Positions 43,343 to 53,080 of a stretch of DNA of 64,000 bases are shown one piece after another. Position 1 is the stretch's first letter; every line of letters starts with the position of its first letter. This DNA comes from Nigerium sp. (GTDB lineage: Bacteria; Actinomycetota; Actinomycetes; Propionibacteriales; Propionibacteriaceae), in assembly GCA_016711325.1 (NCBI GenBank), contig JADJTH010000009.1:186001-250000 (forward strand). The letters are read 5' to 3'. A program made the position numbers and the translations under genes. Under the pieces are notes generated by a model that had not been told where the DNA came from, ran no database searches, and was given only the letters and a program-made list of their open reading frames with translations.

Positions 43343-44080
43343 GTGACCCCAGGACGTCAGGGAAAAGGCCCTTACACGGACGCTCATGCGGACGACTCTC
43401 TTGAGTTGGCTCTGAGCGTGAACCGCATAGCCTATGAGTCACTTGCTGAGGTATACGAGTCAACGGGTGCTGAGCGTGCCAGCAGAGCCATCTGGCTGCT
43501 ACCCCTATTCAAACACGTGGACGATTTTGATCCTCCGGTTTCCCTACTTGACGTTGGCGCTGCCGACGGGCACCTGGCCCGGTCCCTGGCGGAGCGTGGC
43601 TACCGAGTGAGCGCCATAGACTTCGCACCTAGCATGGCCGCAGCGATTGGACGAAACGCTCCAGGGGTGACCGTGATCTGCGATGAATTTCTTGCACATT
43701 CGTTTGAAGGAGCCTCCTTCGATATTGTTCTTCTGGTTGCCTTTGTACACCTTTTCCCCCCACCCTGGGATCACATCGTTCTCAGAAAGGCAGCATCTCT
43801 TCTCTCCTCACGCGGAGTGTGTTTCGTGTCGACCACCGTCGAATCAGGGGTTTCGGGATTCCAGGCTAAATCTGGCATGGGCCATCAGCCAAACAGGTAT
43901 CGCAACCGGTATACGTCAGAGTCATTCTCGGCGCTTATTGAAAGCGCTGGCCTGGCAATTCGCACGTTAGAGTATGTCCGAGATCCGGTCGATCCATCGA
44001 AAGTTTGGATGGACTGCATCTGTGTACCGGACAGCCACGCGCCGGACAACGTTCTGGATCTGATTCAGAATCAGACCTGA
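43343..44080 (+). CDS. Class I SAM-dependent methyltransferase
   Basis: A 245-residue protein. The SAM-binding motif is VSLLDVGAADGHLARSL, then YRVSAIDFAPSMA and FDIVLLVAFVHLFPP. AGGAGG lies 7 bases before GTG 43343, which decides the start. The substrate is unknown. It forms a two-gene unit with the membrane protein at 42526, and both have a lower GC look than the region. Confidence 0.75.
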   Translation: MTPGRQGKGPYTDAHADDSLELALSVNRIAYESLAEVYESTGAERASRAIWLLPLFKHVDDFDPPVSLLDVGAADGHLARSLAERGYRVSAIDFAPSMAAAIGRNAPGVTVICDEFLAHSFEGASFDIVLLVAFVHLFPPPWDHIVLRKAASLLSSRGVCFVSTTVESGVSGFQAKSGMGHQPNRYRNRYTSESFSALIESAGLAIRTLEYVRDPVDPSKVWMDCICVPDSHAPDNVLDLIQNQT

Positions 44081-44167
44081 GTTTCACAAGGGGTCCTGAT
44101 TTCGGGTTCGCCAGCTGACGTATGTCCTTGTGGATGATGGGTTGGGTGTCGGTTTCGGGGCACTATG
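44081..44167. other. Short flank, probably the left part of an IS1634-like element
   Basis: Once the nested IS1380 copies are removed, this stretch joins 47808 onward, where an IS1634-type transposase start lies, so it is likely the left end of that element. No gene. Confidence 0.4.
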
Positions 44168-44265
44168 CCTCGATCATTCATGGGGGTGCCGGGTGGGCTG
44201 TCTGGCCCGCTTGTTGATCGGGTAGCCGGTGTGTGTGGGTAGCGGGCGTGCGGGCCGGGCCCGGG

Positions 44266-46082
44266 CCTCGATCATTCATGGGGGTGCCGGGTGGGCTGTC
44301 TGGCCCGCTTGTTGATCGGGTAGCCGGTGTGTGTGGGTAGCGGGCGTGCGGGCCGGGCCCGGGTGCCCGGGTGGCTGCCGGTTCCACTGCGGCCGTGCTG
44401 GTTCCTCTCCTTGATCGTCGGGGCGGTGGTTGTGGTGTCAGCCGGGGTGGAGGGCGTGCAGTCGGTCCCAGGCGTTGACGAGGTCGTCGGCCCAGGCCCA
44501 GCCGTCTGGGATTTTCAGGATCCGGGTGCGGGCGTGGTGGACGATCCTGGCGGGGACGGCGAGCAGCCGGAACCGCAGCGCCTTCGGCTCCGCGACGGCC
44601 AGGTCGCCGTCGAGGGCGAGGTGCCGCAGCCACGCGGTCAGGGTGACCGCGAGCGCGGCGAGCTGTAGCCAGGCGGCGTTGCGGCCGGGGTCGGCGGTAG
44701 GCAGCTTCTGCCCGCCCATGGCCTTGAGTTCTTTCATCTTGTCCTCGACATGGGCCTGGGTGCGGTGCCGGGCATCCAGCCACTGGAGTTGTCCGCCGAT
44801 CGTGTTGGTGGCGAACGCGCCGTAGCGCCATTCGGCGTCCTCGCCCAGCGGCGCCTGCTCGCTGGCGGGGCGCCGGGTGCGGAGACGATCACCCGCAGGT
44901 CGGCCGGCCACCCGGCCAGCAGGTCTCCCTCTTTGCTGTGCCGTAGCAGCCCGGTCAGGTCGGCGACGTGCTGGTTGGGTGTGGGGCGCCCGTCGGCGGT
45001 CAGCCTGGCCGTCCAGGCCTGCTCGGGCAGCCGCTCGATACCGGTCCGGGTCCGCTCATCGACCGGCCAGCCGATCGAGTACTCCACCCTCCGGCCCCGC
45101 CGACCGTGCTCGCGGTAGGTGTTCCACCTGGTCAGGTGGTTGATCACGTCGTGGGAGGCGCCGGCCCCGTCGATCGTGACCAGCAGGTCGCTGCGATGCT
45201 CGGCGGGGATCTGCGCCAGCGCGGCATCCAGCACCTTCACATGATCGGCGGCGGTGAAGCTGCCGGCGTTCCCGGGTCGCTGCATCACCGCCAGGTGATC
45301 GCCGGTGTTGGTGCACCAGGCGGTCAGCGGGTGCCAGCCGATGCCGTGCTTGTAGTGCCCGGCCACCGACGCCTCCTTCACGGTGGCGGCCTCGATGATG
45401 GTGGCATCCACCCGGATCACCGTCACCGGTGTCGCCTCGCCGTCACCGATGCCGGGGTGGGTGAGCGGACGCCCGGCCACCTTCACCGCGGGCAGCCGGC
45501 CCCGGTTGCCGGCGGTGACCTGCGTCCACGCCCTGGCCCGGACCTCGGCCAGCATCCGGGCCCACCGACCATCCGGCAGCCCGTCGGTGCCGAGATGGGC
45601 GGCGAGCTCGTCCAGGGCGCGCAGCACCGTGGTGTCCGACGCCCCACCGCCCGGCCCGAACAGCGCCTCCTGCCGGGTCAACGCCTCCACATCCGACAGG
45701 CACGACGCCCCCCGCGACCAACGCCGCGACCGCATCGGTGAGCAGCCGGCCCCGGTCCCGCCGCGGATCGAACCCCCGCCGCGCGACCAGCCACCGCAGG
45801 CCAGCGGTCAGCCCGATCCGGTCGGCCAGCAGCCGCGGCAGCACCACCCCCGCATGAGCGATCAGACCCTGCCCGCCGACGGCGATCCTCAGCCGGTTCG
45901 ACCAGCCCGCCGCCGGGTCCGGCGACGGGCTCACCACAGCGATACTCTTCACCTTGAGGGTGCTCCTTGATCTGAGGGTCCACAAGCGTCGACAACTTGT
46001 ATTCTCCCAGGTCAGAGCACCCTTCCACGTCCCGACAGGCCGTCCGGACCAGCCAAAACCTCACCGCCGTGAATACTCCAGG
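44266..46082 (-). mobile_element. IS1380-family copy B (1817 bp), inserted into copy C
   Basis: A full-length element with the same ends as copy A. It lies inside copy C with a 4-base target duplication CGGG at 44262-44265 and 46083-46086. Its transposase lacks one G near 44880 and has one extra C near 45711, both in runs. Confidence 0.85.
44438..45952 (-). pseudogene. IS1380-family transposase, copy B
   Basis: Same gene as in copy A, about 500 residues when restored, with the catalytic VIRVDATIIEA and VTIDGAGASHDV segments. Two single-base run-length differences, near 44880 and 45711, break the frame. The C-terminal part (RHLALDGDLAVAEPKALRFRLLAVPARIVHHA) is intact here and shows what copy A should encode. 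Confidence 0.75.
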
Positions 46083-46160
46083 CGGGTGCCCGGGTGGCTG
46101 CCGGTTCCACTGCGGCCGTGCTGGTTCCTCTCCTTGATCGTCGGGGCGGTGGTTGTGGTG

Positions 46161-47677
46161 TCAGCCGGGGTGGAGGGCGTGCAGTCGGTCCCAGGCGTTG
46201 ACGAGGTCGTCGGCCCAGGCCCAGCCGTCTGGGATTTTCAGGATCCGGGTGCGGGCGTGGTGGACGATCCTGGCGGGGACGGCGAGCAGCCGGAACCGCA
46301 GCGCCTTCGGCTCCGCGACGGCCAGGTCGCCGTCGAGGGCGAGGTGCCGCAGCCACGCGGTCAGGGTGACCGCGAGCGCGGCGGAGCTGTAGCCAGGCGG
46401 CGTTGCGGCCGGGGTCGGCGGTAGGCAGCTTCTGCCCGCCCATGGCCTTGAGTTCTTTCATCTTGTCCTCGACATGGGCCTGGGTGCGGTGCCGGGCATC
46501 CAGCCACTGGAGTTGTCCGCCGATCGTGTTGGTGGCGAACGCGCCGTAGCGCCATTCGGCGTCCTCGCCCAGCGGCGCCTGCTCGCTGGCGGGGCGCCGG
46601 GTGCGGGAGACGATCACCCGCAGGTCGGCCGGCCACCCGGCCAGCAGGTCTCCCTCTTTGCTGTGCCGTAGCAGCCCGGTCAGGTCGGCGACGTGCTGGT
46701 TGGGTGTGGGGCGCCCGTCGGCGGTCAGCCTGGCCGTCCAGGCCTGCTCGGGCAGCCGCTCGATACCGGTCCGGGTCCGCTCATCGACCGGCCAGCCGAT
46801 CGAGTACTCCACCCTCCGGCCCCGCCGACCGTGCTCGCGGTAGGTGTTCCACCTGGTCAGGTGGTTGATCACGTCGTGGGAGGCGCCGGCCCCGTCGATC
46901 GTGACCAGCAGGTCGCTGCGATGCTCGGCGGGGATCTGCGCCAGCGCGGCATCCAGCACCTTCACATGATCGGCGGCGGTGAAGCTGCCGGCGTTCCCGG
47001 GTCGCTGCATCACCGCCAGGTGATCGCCGGTGTTGGTGCACCAGGCGGTCAGCGGGTGCCAGCCGATGCCGTGCTTGTAGTGCCCGGCCACCGACGCCTC
47101 CTTCACGGTGGCGGCCTCGATGATGGTGGCATCCACCCGGATCACCGTCACCGGTGTCGCCTCGCCGTCACCGATGCCGGGGTGGGTGAGCGGACGCCCG
47201 GCCACCTTCACCGCGGGCAGCCGGCCCCGGTTGCCGGCGGTGACCTGCGTCCACGCCCTGGCCCCGGACCTCGGCCAGCATCCGGGCCCACCGACCATCC
47301 GGCAGCCCGTCGGTGCCGAGATGGGCGGCGAGCTCGTCCAGGGCGCGCAGCACCGTGGTGTCCGACGCCCCACCGCCCGGCCCGAACAGCGCCTCCTGCC
47401 GGGTCAACGCCTCCACATCCGACAGGCACGACGCCCCCGCGACCAACGCCGCGACCGCATCGGTGAGCAGCCGGCCCCGGTCCCGCCGCGGATCGAACCC
47501 CCGCCGCGCGACCAGCCACCGCAGGCCAGCGGTCAGCCCGATCCGGTCGGCCAGCAGCCGCGGCAGCACCACCCCCGCATGAGCGATCAGACCCTGCCCG
47601 CCGACGGCGATCCTCAGCCGGTTCGACCAGCCCGCCGCCGGGTCCGGCGACGGGCTCACCACAGCGATACTCTTCAC
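46161..47677 (-). pseudogene. IS1380-family transposase, copy C
   Basis: Third copy of the same gene. It is broken by an extra G near 46383 and an extra C near 47262. The rest is nearly identical to copies A and B, so the insertions must be recent or the copies are being homogenised. Confidence 0.75.
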
Positions 47678-47834
47678 CTTGAGGGTGCTCCTTGATCTGA
47701 GGGTCCACAAGCGTCGACAACTTGTATTCTCCCAGGTCAGAGCACCCTTCCACGTCCCGACAGGCCGTCCGGACCAGCCAAAACCTCACCGCCGTGAATA
47801 CTCCAGGTATGTGGGTGGTCTGTAGGGTGTCGTC

Positions 47835-48038
47835 GTGAGTCCGTTCGTGCGTACGGTGAAGACCGGGTCGGGGTCGACCGCGGTCCAGATCGTCGAGAAA
47901 CGCAACGGCCGCTGCCGGATCGTGGAGCATGTCGGCTCCGCGCGCGACGACGCCGAGTTGGCGGTGTTGATGTCACAAGCGAGGCAGCGGCTGCATGGGG
48001 TGCAGGACGACATGCTGGACTTCACCGACGGCGACTGA
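47835..48038 (+). pseudogene. IS1634-type transposase, N-terminal fragment
   Basis: GTG 47835 starts MSPFVRTVKTGSGSTAVQIVE, KRNGRCRIVEHVGSARDDAELAVL, the typical first 60 residues of IS1634-family transposases. The frame ends at 48038 and an ISAs1 end follows at 48075, so the rest of the gene was lost. IS1380 copy C sits just upstream of its start. Confidence 0.65.
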
Positions 48039-48074
48039 ACCGCGCCGGCCTGGAGGTGGTCAGGCCAGGCGCGT

Positions 48075-49251
48075 CAGGGTCCCGTCAAGGTCGGTGGGAG
48101 TGTGGGTTGACTAGGGGTTTGTTGGCGTGTCGTGTAAGGGGGACGCGGTCCTTGCGCTCAGGATGGGAAGCGCTAAACCATCCAGCCTGATTGAAGGACC
48201 GCGTCCAGTGACATCTTCCCCTGTCACGGCCGCTCGCGTCGACCCGACGTTGCTGCGTGCCGCTACCCTCGTCCAACTGTTCCCGCTTCTACCCGATCCC
48301 AGAAACCCCAGAGGCCTTCGCCATCGGCTGGATGTGATCCTCGCGCCCTTACTGTGGCCGCAGTGGTTGGGGGTGCGCGGTCGGTGGCGGCGATCTGGGA
48401 GTTCGCCCAAGACGTTGGAGCCGACCTGCTGGCCCAGCTCGGGATGTCGGCGGCGATTCCTTCCGAGCCGACGATCCGCCGCCTGATCGAAGCTATCGAT
48501 CCTGCCGTGTTCAGCCACGCTCGGTGATGAAGGTGGCAGTGTCCCGCTGCGTATGGAGTGCATCAGCGGTGACCACGACATCAGCCAGGTCCATCATGCC
48601 TAGCAGATCGCGGGTTGCTGGGATCTCGTTGGTCTTCGAATCCACCTTGACCTGGCCAAGCACCAGGCCGGTGCCATGGGAGAGCGCCGAGACCAGATGC
48701 GGTGCCCGCTGCCCCGCGGCGCAGGCCCGGCGCACCGTCTTGCCATCGACAGCGATCACCTGCTGACCATCGATCCTGTCCCACCTGATCCTCATCCAAG
48801 CACCCAGCAGCATGCTGAACACGACAGGATCGATGGCCTCGATCAGGCGGCGGATCGTCGGCTCGGAAGGGATCGCCGCTGGCATCCCGAGCTGGGCCAG
48901 CAGGTCGGCTCCGACGTCTTGGGCGAACTCCCAGATCGCCGCCATCGACCGCCCCACCCCAACCACTGCGGCCACAGCGAGGGCGAGGATGACATCCAGC
49001 CGATGGCGAAGGCCTCTGGGGTCTCTGGGATCGGGTAGAAGCGGGAACAGTTGGACGAGGGTGGCGGCACGCAGCAACGTCGGGTCGACGCGAGCGGCCG
49101 TGACAGGGGAAGATGTCACTGGACGCGGTCCTTCAATCAGGCTGGATGGTTTAGCGCTTCCCATCCTGAGCGCAAGGACCGCGTCCCCGTGCAGGACACG
49201 CCAACAAACCCCTAGTCAACCCACACTCTCACCGACCTTGACGGGACCCTG
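48075..49251. mobile_element. Two ISAs1 half-copies joined head to head (hybrid remnant)
   Basis: 48075-48515 is the left half of an ISAs1 element in + orientation (CAGGGTCCCGTCAAGG at the start). 48516-49251 is the left half of another copy in - orientation. Both outer ends are therefore left ends, and the 3' halves of both transposases are gone. The flanks (GCGCGT and GGGGAC) do not match, so this is not one insertion but the scar of recombination, inversion or deletion between two copies. Confidence 0.8.
48516..49120 (-). pseudogene. ISAs1 transposase, 5' half, reverse strand
   Basis: An open frame without frameshift, from the GTG equivalent near 49119 through AIPSEPTIRRLIEAIDP, IAVDGKTVRRA and ADALHTQRDTATFITERG, cut at the hybrid junction. 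It shows the undamaged sequence of the region where the copy at 38798 is frameshifted. The + strand half (48209-48515) has further small changes. Confidence 0.7.
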
Positions 49252-49429
49252 GGGGACGGCGCTTGTCGCAACCACGGTGCTGCTCGGCCTCGTCGCGAGC
49301 GGCACCATCACCATCCACCCGGCCGCCGCCCAGGCGGACGCCGCCACAGCCACGCCGACAACACCGAACGCAGAACTTACCTCGCCCCCGCCGAGCGCGG
49401 ATCCCGAGGACAGCCCCGACGTTCCGTAG
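49252..49429 (+). pseudogene. Truncated envelope-protein gene end
   Basis: From the IS boundary one frame reads ALVATTVLLGLVASGTI as a hydrophobic helix, then an Ala/Thr/Pro-rich tail (AELTSPPPSADPEDSPDVP) to a stop at 49429. It looks like a protein with one membrane segment or a signal peptide whose start was removed by the ISAs1 recombination. Confidence 0.4.
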
Positions 49430-49574
49430 CCGACAGTCAGGCCTTCGTCGCGCGACGATGCACCCGCGACTCACCCAACTGATGCTCGGAAATCCCATGG
49501 CGACGATGCCGGACGCCCTGCGTCGAGGCGGCTCGCAGCGCTGACCGACGACGAACCACGCGACCAGCCGCACG

Positions 49575-50591
49575 TCAGACCGACCGCGCCGCCAGCTTCT
49601 CAACCACGTAGTCGACTGTCTTCAACTTGGCGATCGTCCCAGCGAGATCCAACTGGACAGTGTTCGCAGATGTGTACGGCGTCACCTCAGCAGGACCCTC
49701 GCCTTGCTCAACGTACTTGCCGTAGTTCAGATCACGAGTGTCAGCGGGAACACGGTAGTACTCCCCCATGTCCTCCGCCTTCGCCAGCTCCTCCTCGGTC
49801 ATCAGCGTCTCGTGCATCTTCTCCCCATGCCGCTGACCGATCACCCGCACATCCGCGTCAGGCGCGAACAGCTGACGGACGGCGTCCGCCAGCACACCGA
49901 TCGTGGTCGCCGGGGCCTTCTGGACGAACAGGTCCCCGGTGTTGCCGTGCTCGAACGCGAACACCACGAGGTCGACAGCTTCGTCGAGGTTCATCAGGAA
50001 CCGCGTCATGTCGGGGTTGGTGATCGTCAACGGCTGCCCGCCCTCGAGCTGGTCGACGAACAACGGGATCACTGACCCACGCGACGCCATCACGTTGCCG
50101 TAGCGCGTGCAGCAGATCACGGTCCGCTCCGGGTCCGCCTCGCGAGACCGCGCGGCAATCACCCGCTCCATCATCGCCTTCGAGATCCCCATGGCGTTGA
50201 TGGGGTACGCAGCTTTGTCGGTCGACAAGCACACGACGCGGCTCACGCCCGCGTCGATCGCCGCGGTCAGGACGTTGTCGGTGCCCAGAACGTTGGTCCG
50301 CACCGCCTCCATCGGAAAGAACTCGCACGACGGAACCTGCTTCAACGCGGCAGCATGAAAGATGTAGTCGACACCGCGCACGGCTTCACGCACGCTTCGC
50401 GCGTCCCGCACGTCGCCCACATAGAATTTCAGCTTGCTGTTGGCGTAGTGCTTGCGCATGTCGTCCTGCTTCTTCTCGTCGCGCGAGAAGATGCGGATCT
50501 CGGTGAAGCCCGAGTCGAGGAACCGTCGCAGCACGGCATTGCCGAACGAACCGGTGCCGCCAGTGATGAGCAGTTTCTTGTTCTCGAACAC
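49575..50591 (-). CDS. capE: UDP-GlcNAc 4,6-dehydratase (inverting), CapE
   Basis: A 338-residue SDR enzyme that makes UDP-2-acetamido-2,6-dideoxy-L-arabino-hexulose, the first step to UDP-L-FucNAc. The NADP motif is ITGGTGSFGNAVL, the active-site region STDKAAYPINAMGISKAMME, where the usual YxxxK is MxxxK as in CapE. QRHGEKMHETLMTEEEL is typical of the family. GTG 50591 follows GGAAGGGAA. It is divergent from capFG, with which it forms a pathway. Confidence 0.9.
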   Translation of the reverse strand: MFENKKLLITGGTGSFGNAVLRRFLDSGFTEIRIFSRDEKKQDDMRKHYANSKLKFYVGDVRDARSVREAVRGVDYIFHAAALKQVPSCEFFPMEAVRTNVLGTDNVLTAAIDAGVSRVVCLSTDKAAYPINAMGISKAMMERVIAARSREADPERTVICCTRYGNVMASRGSVIPLFVDQLEGGQPLTITNPDMTRFLMNLDEAVDLVVFAFEHGNTGDLFVQKAPATTIGVLADAVRQLFAPDADVRVIGQRHGEKMHETLMTEEELAKAEDMGEYYRVPADTRDLNYGKYVEQGEGPAEVTPYTSANTVQLDLAGTIAKLKTVDYVVEKLAARSV

Positions 50592-50769
50592 TCGAACGAT
50601 TCCCTTCCAAGCGGCGGCCCTCAGGACGGCCCACCAGACGACTCCAAAACCCCTGTCATCTTGCCATGCCCAACGCCCGCCCACAGGCGATGGCCATTCC
50701 GGTAAGCTCACCCTCGGGCTTCAATCCCCCACGCATCCCCCGTGCCGACCGCAGCAGAGGAGTCCCTCG
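50592..50769. promoter_or_regulatory. Divergent intergenic region capE / capF
   Basis: 178 bases between divergent genes of one pathway, so it should hold promoters in both directions. I could not define -10 or -35 boxes with certainty. GAGGAG precedes the capF start. Confidence 0.4.
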
Positions 50770-51885
50770 ATGCCACCCAGCACCGTGCTCGTCACGGGCG
50801 CCGCCGGCTTCCTCGGTTGGCACATTCAGATCCGGTTGCGTGCGCTCACCGATCACGTCGTGCGCACGGTTGATCAGCACAACTGGCACGAGCTCCCCCA
50901 GCTCGTCGCCGACGCGGACGCCGTGATCCACCTTGCCGGCATCAACCGGGCTTCCGACGATGAGCTTCGCGACGGCAACCGCCGGCTCGCCGAACGACTC
51001 GTCCAGGCGGCCGAGCAGGCCAACGCGACTCCGCGTCCCATCTACGCGAACTCGATCCAGGCCGGCAACGAGACTCCGTACGGCGATGGCAAAGCGGCCG
51101 CCGCTCACGTGCTTCACGAGGCGGCCACTCGCTGGGGTACGCCGTTCGTCGACGTGATGCTGCCCAATCTGTTCGGTGAGCACGGACGCCCGGGCTACAA
51201 CTCGTTCGTCGCCACGTTCGTCGAGCGCGCGATCACGGGCGATCATCCCGACATCCAGGATCGCGACATCAAGCTTTTGCACGCGCAGCGCGCAGCCCAA
51301 TGCTTCATGGACGCGCTCGAAGGCCCCACCCGCATCGAGCGCCCTGAAGGCACCCCCACCTCGGTCAGCGCAGTGTGGCAGCGGCTCCTTGCCTTCCGCG
51401 AGATCTACGAGCACGGACGAATCCCGCCGCTCCCCACCGACTTCGACGTCGAGCTTTTCAACACGTACCGCGCCGCACTCTTCCCCGCGCGCTACCCCCT
51501 CCAGCTCACGCTCAACTCCGATCCGCGTGGCTGGCTGGTCGAGACGACCCGCTGGTCGGGCGGCGAGGGCCAGACGTTCGTGTCCAGCACCCATCCGGGC
51601 ATCACCCGGGGCGAGCATTTTCACCTGCGCAAGATCGAGCGCTTCGTGGTGGTCGGCGGCCAGGGACGAATCCGCCTCCGCAAGGCGGCCACCGATCAAA
51701 CCGTGCAGTTCGACGTCGATGGCGCCAACCCTGTCGCCATCGACATGCCGATCGGCTGGATCCACAACATCACCAACACGGGCGACTCCGAGATGGTCAC
51801 GCAGTTCTGGGTGAACGAACTGTTTGACCCTGCCGACCCTGACACATTCTGGGAGCCCGTCGATCCTCAGGAGGCCGCTCAATGA
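50770..51885 (+). CDS. capF: Bifunctional epimerase/reductase CapF
   Basis: A 371-residue enzyme of UDP-L-FucNAc synthesis that reduces the 4-keto intermediate. The N-terminal SDR domain has LVTGAAGFLGWHI and PYGDGKAAAAHVL (YxxxK). The C-terminal 115 residues are a cupin (HPGITRGEHFHLRKIERF with His and Glu metal ligands), the fused layout known from CapF. The stop overlaps the capG start by ATGA. Confidence 0.9.
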   Translation: MPPSTVLVTGAAGFLGWHIQIRLRALTDHVVRTVDQHNWHELPQLVADADAVIHLAGINRASDDELRDGNRRLAERLVQAAEQANATPRPIYANSIQAGNETPYGDGKAAAAHVLHEAATRWGTPFVDVMLPNLFGEHGRPGYNSFVATFVERAITGDHPDIQDRDIKLLHAQRAAQCFMDALEGPTRIERPEGTPTSVSAVWQRLLAFREIYEHGRIPPLPTDFDVELFNTYRAALFPARYPLQLTLNSDPRGWLVETTRWSGGEGQTFVSSTHPGITRGEHFHLRKIERFVVVGGQGRIRLRKAATDQTVQFDVDGANPVAIDMPIGWIHNITNTGDSEMVTQFWVNELFDPADPDTFWEPVDPQEAAQ

Positions 51886-53060
51886 CCAAGGTGCTCACCG
51901 TCGTCGGTACGCGCCCCGAGATCATCCGGCTGTCTGAGGTGATCAAGCGCCTGGACGCCACGGTCGACCATGTCTTGGTGCACACGGGCCAGAACTACGA
52001 TTACGAACTCAACGAGGTCTTCTTCCACGACCTCGGCCTGCGCAAGCCCGATCATTTCCTCAACGTCGACACGAGTTCGCTCGGCGCCGTGCTCGGCGGT
52101 GTGCTCATCGCCGTCGAGAAGGTTCTTCAGGACGAACAGCCGGACGCCGTGCTGGTACTCGGCGACACGAACAGCTGCATCGCGGCCCTGATGGCCCGCC
52201 GCATGCGCATTCCCGTCTATCACATGGAGGCGGGCAACCGCTGTTTCGACCAGAACGTGCCCGAAGAGACCAACCGGCGCATGGTCGACCATGTCTCCGA
52301 CTTCAACCTGGTGTACACCGAGCACGCCCGCCGCAATCTGCTGGCCGAGGGCATCCACCCCCGCCGCATCCTGCTCACCGGCTCCCCCATGTACGAGGTG
52401 CTCGCCGCGCAGCGCGAGGCCATCGACGCCTCGACGATCGTCGACGATCTCGGCCTCGAGCCCGGCAAGTTCTTCCTCGTCAGCGCTCACCGCGAAGAGA
52501 ACGTGGACGCCCCCGACCGGCTCTCGGCGCTGCTCGACTGCCTCGACGCTGTGGTCAACGAGTTCGGGCTCCCCGTTCTCGTCTCCACTCACCCGCGCAC
52601 CCGCAAGCGCCTCGAGGCGCTCGGGCGTCAGACCGAGGGGATCACGTTCCACAAGCCCCTCGGCTTCCACGACTACAACAAGCTTCAGCTCGAGTCGTTC
52701 TGCGTGCTCTCTGATTCCGGCACCATCGCCGAGGAGTCGACCATCCTCGGTTTCCCGGCCGTCACGCTTCGGGACGCCATCGAGCGCCCCGAGGCCCTGG
52801 ACGCTGGCACGATCCTCATGACGGGCCTCCACCCAGAGAACGTCATCGAAGGCGTCCGGTTCGCCACATCGAGTGGCGAACCCGTAGCGGGGACTCCCTT
52901 CGAGTACTTCATTCCCAACTGCTCGACAAGAACGACGTCTTTCATTCTCGCAACACACCGGCGGCACGAGCATTTGACCGGGCTCCGCACAGGGAATGAA
53001 CCTTCAAGGCCAACCTCCACCCCCACCAGGCTACATCGATCGCTGGAAACCACCGGCTAG
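51882..53060 (+). CDS. capG: UDP-N-acetylglucosamine 2-epimerase type enzyme CapG
   Basis: A 392-residue enzyme of the WecB/CapG family, performing C2 epimerisation in the last step to UDP-L-FucNAc. Family blocks are VVGTRPEIIRLSEVI, HTGQNYDYELNEVFF, VYHMEAGNRCFDQNVPEETNRR and LSDSGTIAEES. The C-terminal about 25 residues (RTGNEPSRPTSTPTR) are unusual and may be an addition. It ends 21 bases from the convergent wzx gene. Confidence 0.9.
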   Translation: MTKVLTVVGTRPEIIRLSEVIKRLDATVDHVLVHTGQNYDYELNEVFFHDLGLRKPDHFLNVDTSSLGAVLGGVLIAVEKVLQDEQPDAVLVLGDTNSCIAALMARRMRIPVYHMEAGNRCFDQNVPEETNRRMVDHVSDFNLVYTEHARRNLLAEGIHPRRILLTGSPMYEVLAAQREAIDASTIVDDLGLEPGKFFLVSAHREENVDAPDRLSALLDCLDAVVNEFGLPVLVSTHPRTRKRLEALGRQTEGITFHKPLGFHDYNKLQLESFCVLSDSGTIAEESTILGFPAVTLRDAIERPEALDAGTILMTGLHPENVIEGVRFATSSGEPVAGTPFEYFIPNCSTRTTSFILATHRRHEHLTGLRTGNEPSRPTSTPTRLHRSLETTG

Positions 53061-53080
53061 GCTGCGGCCCCGCCGACGCT

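Larger units (their letters stand above)
44168..47807 (-). mobile_element. IS1380-family copy C, interrupted by copy B (nested elements)
   Basis: Copy C consists of its left 98 bases (44168-44265) and the remainder (46083-47807). Copy B sits between them. The outer flanks carry TATG at 44164-44167 and again at 47808-47811, the target duplication of C. Its transposase on the reverse strand has an extra G near 46383 and an extra C near 47262 against the other copies. Confidence 0.85.

Noticed and set aside
44168..47807. Simple tandem duplication of an IS element
   Set aside because: The 98-base left end, the missing left end of the second copy and the CGGG and TATG duplications fit nesting better.
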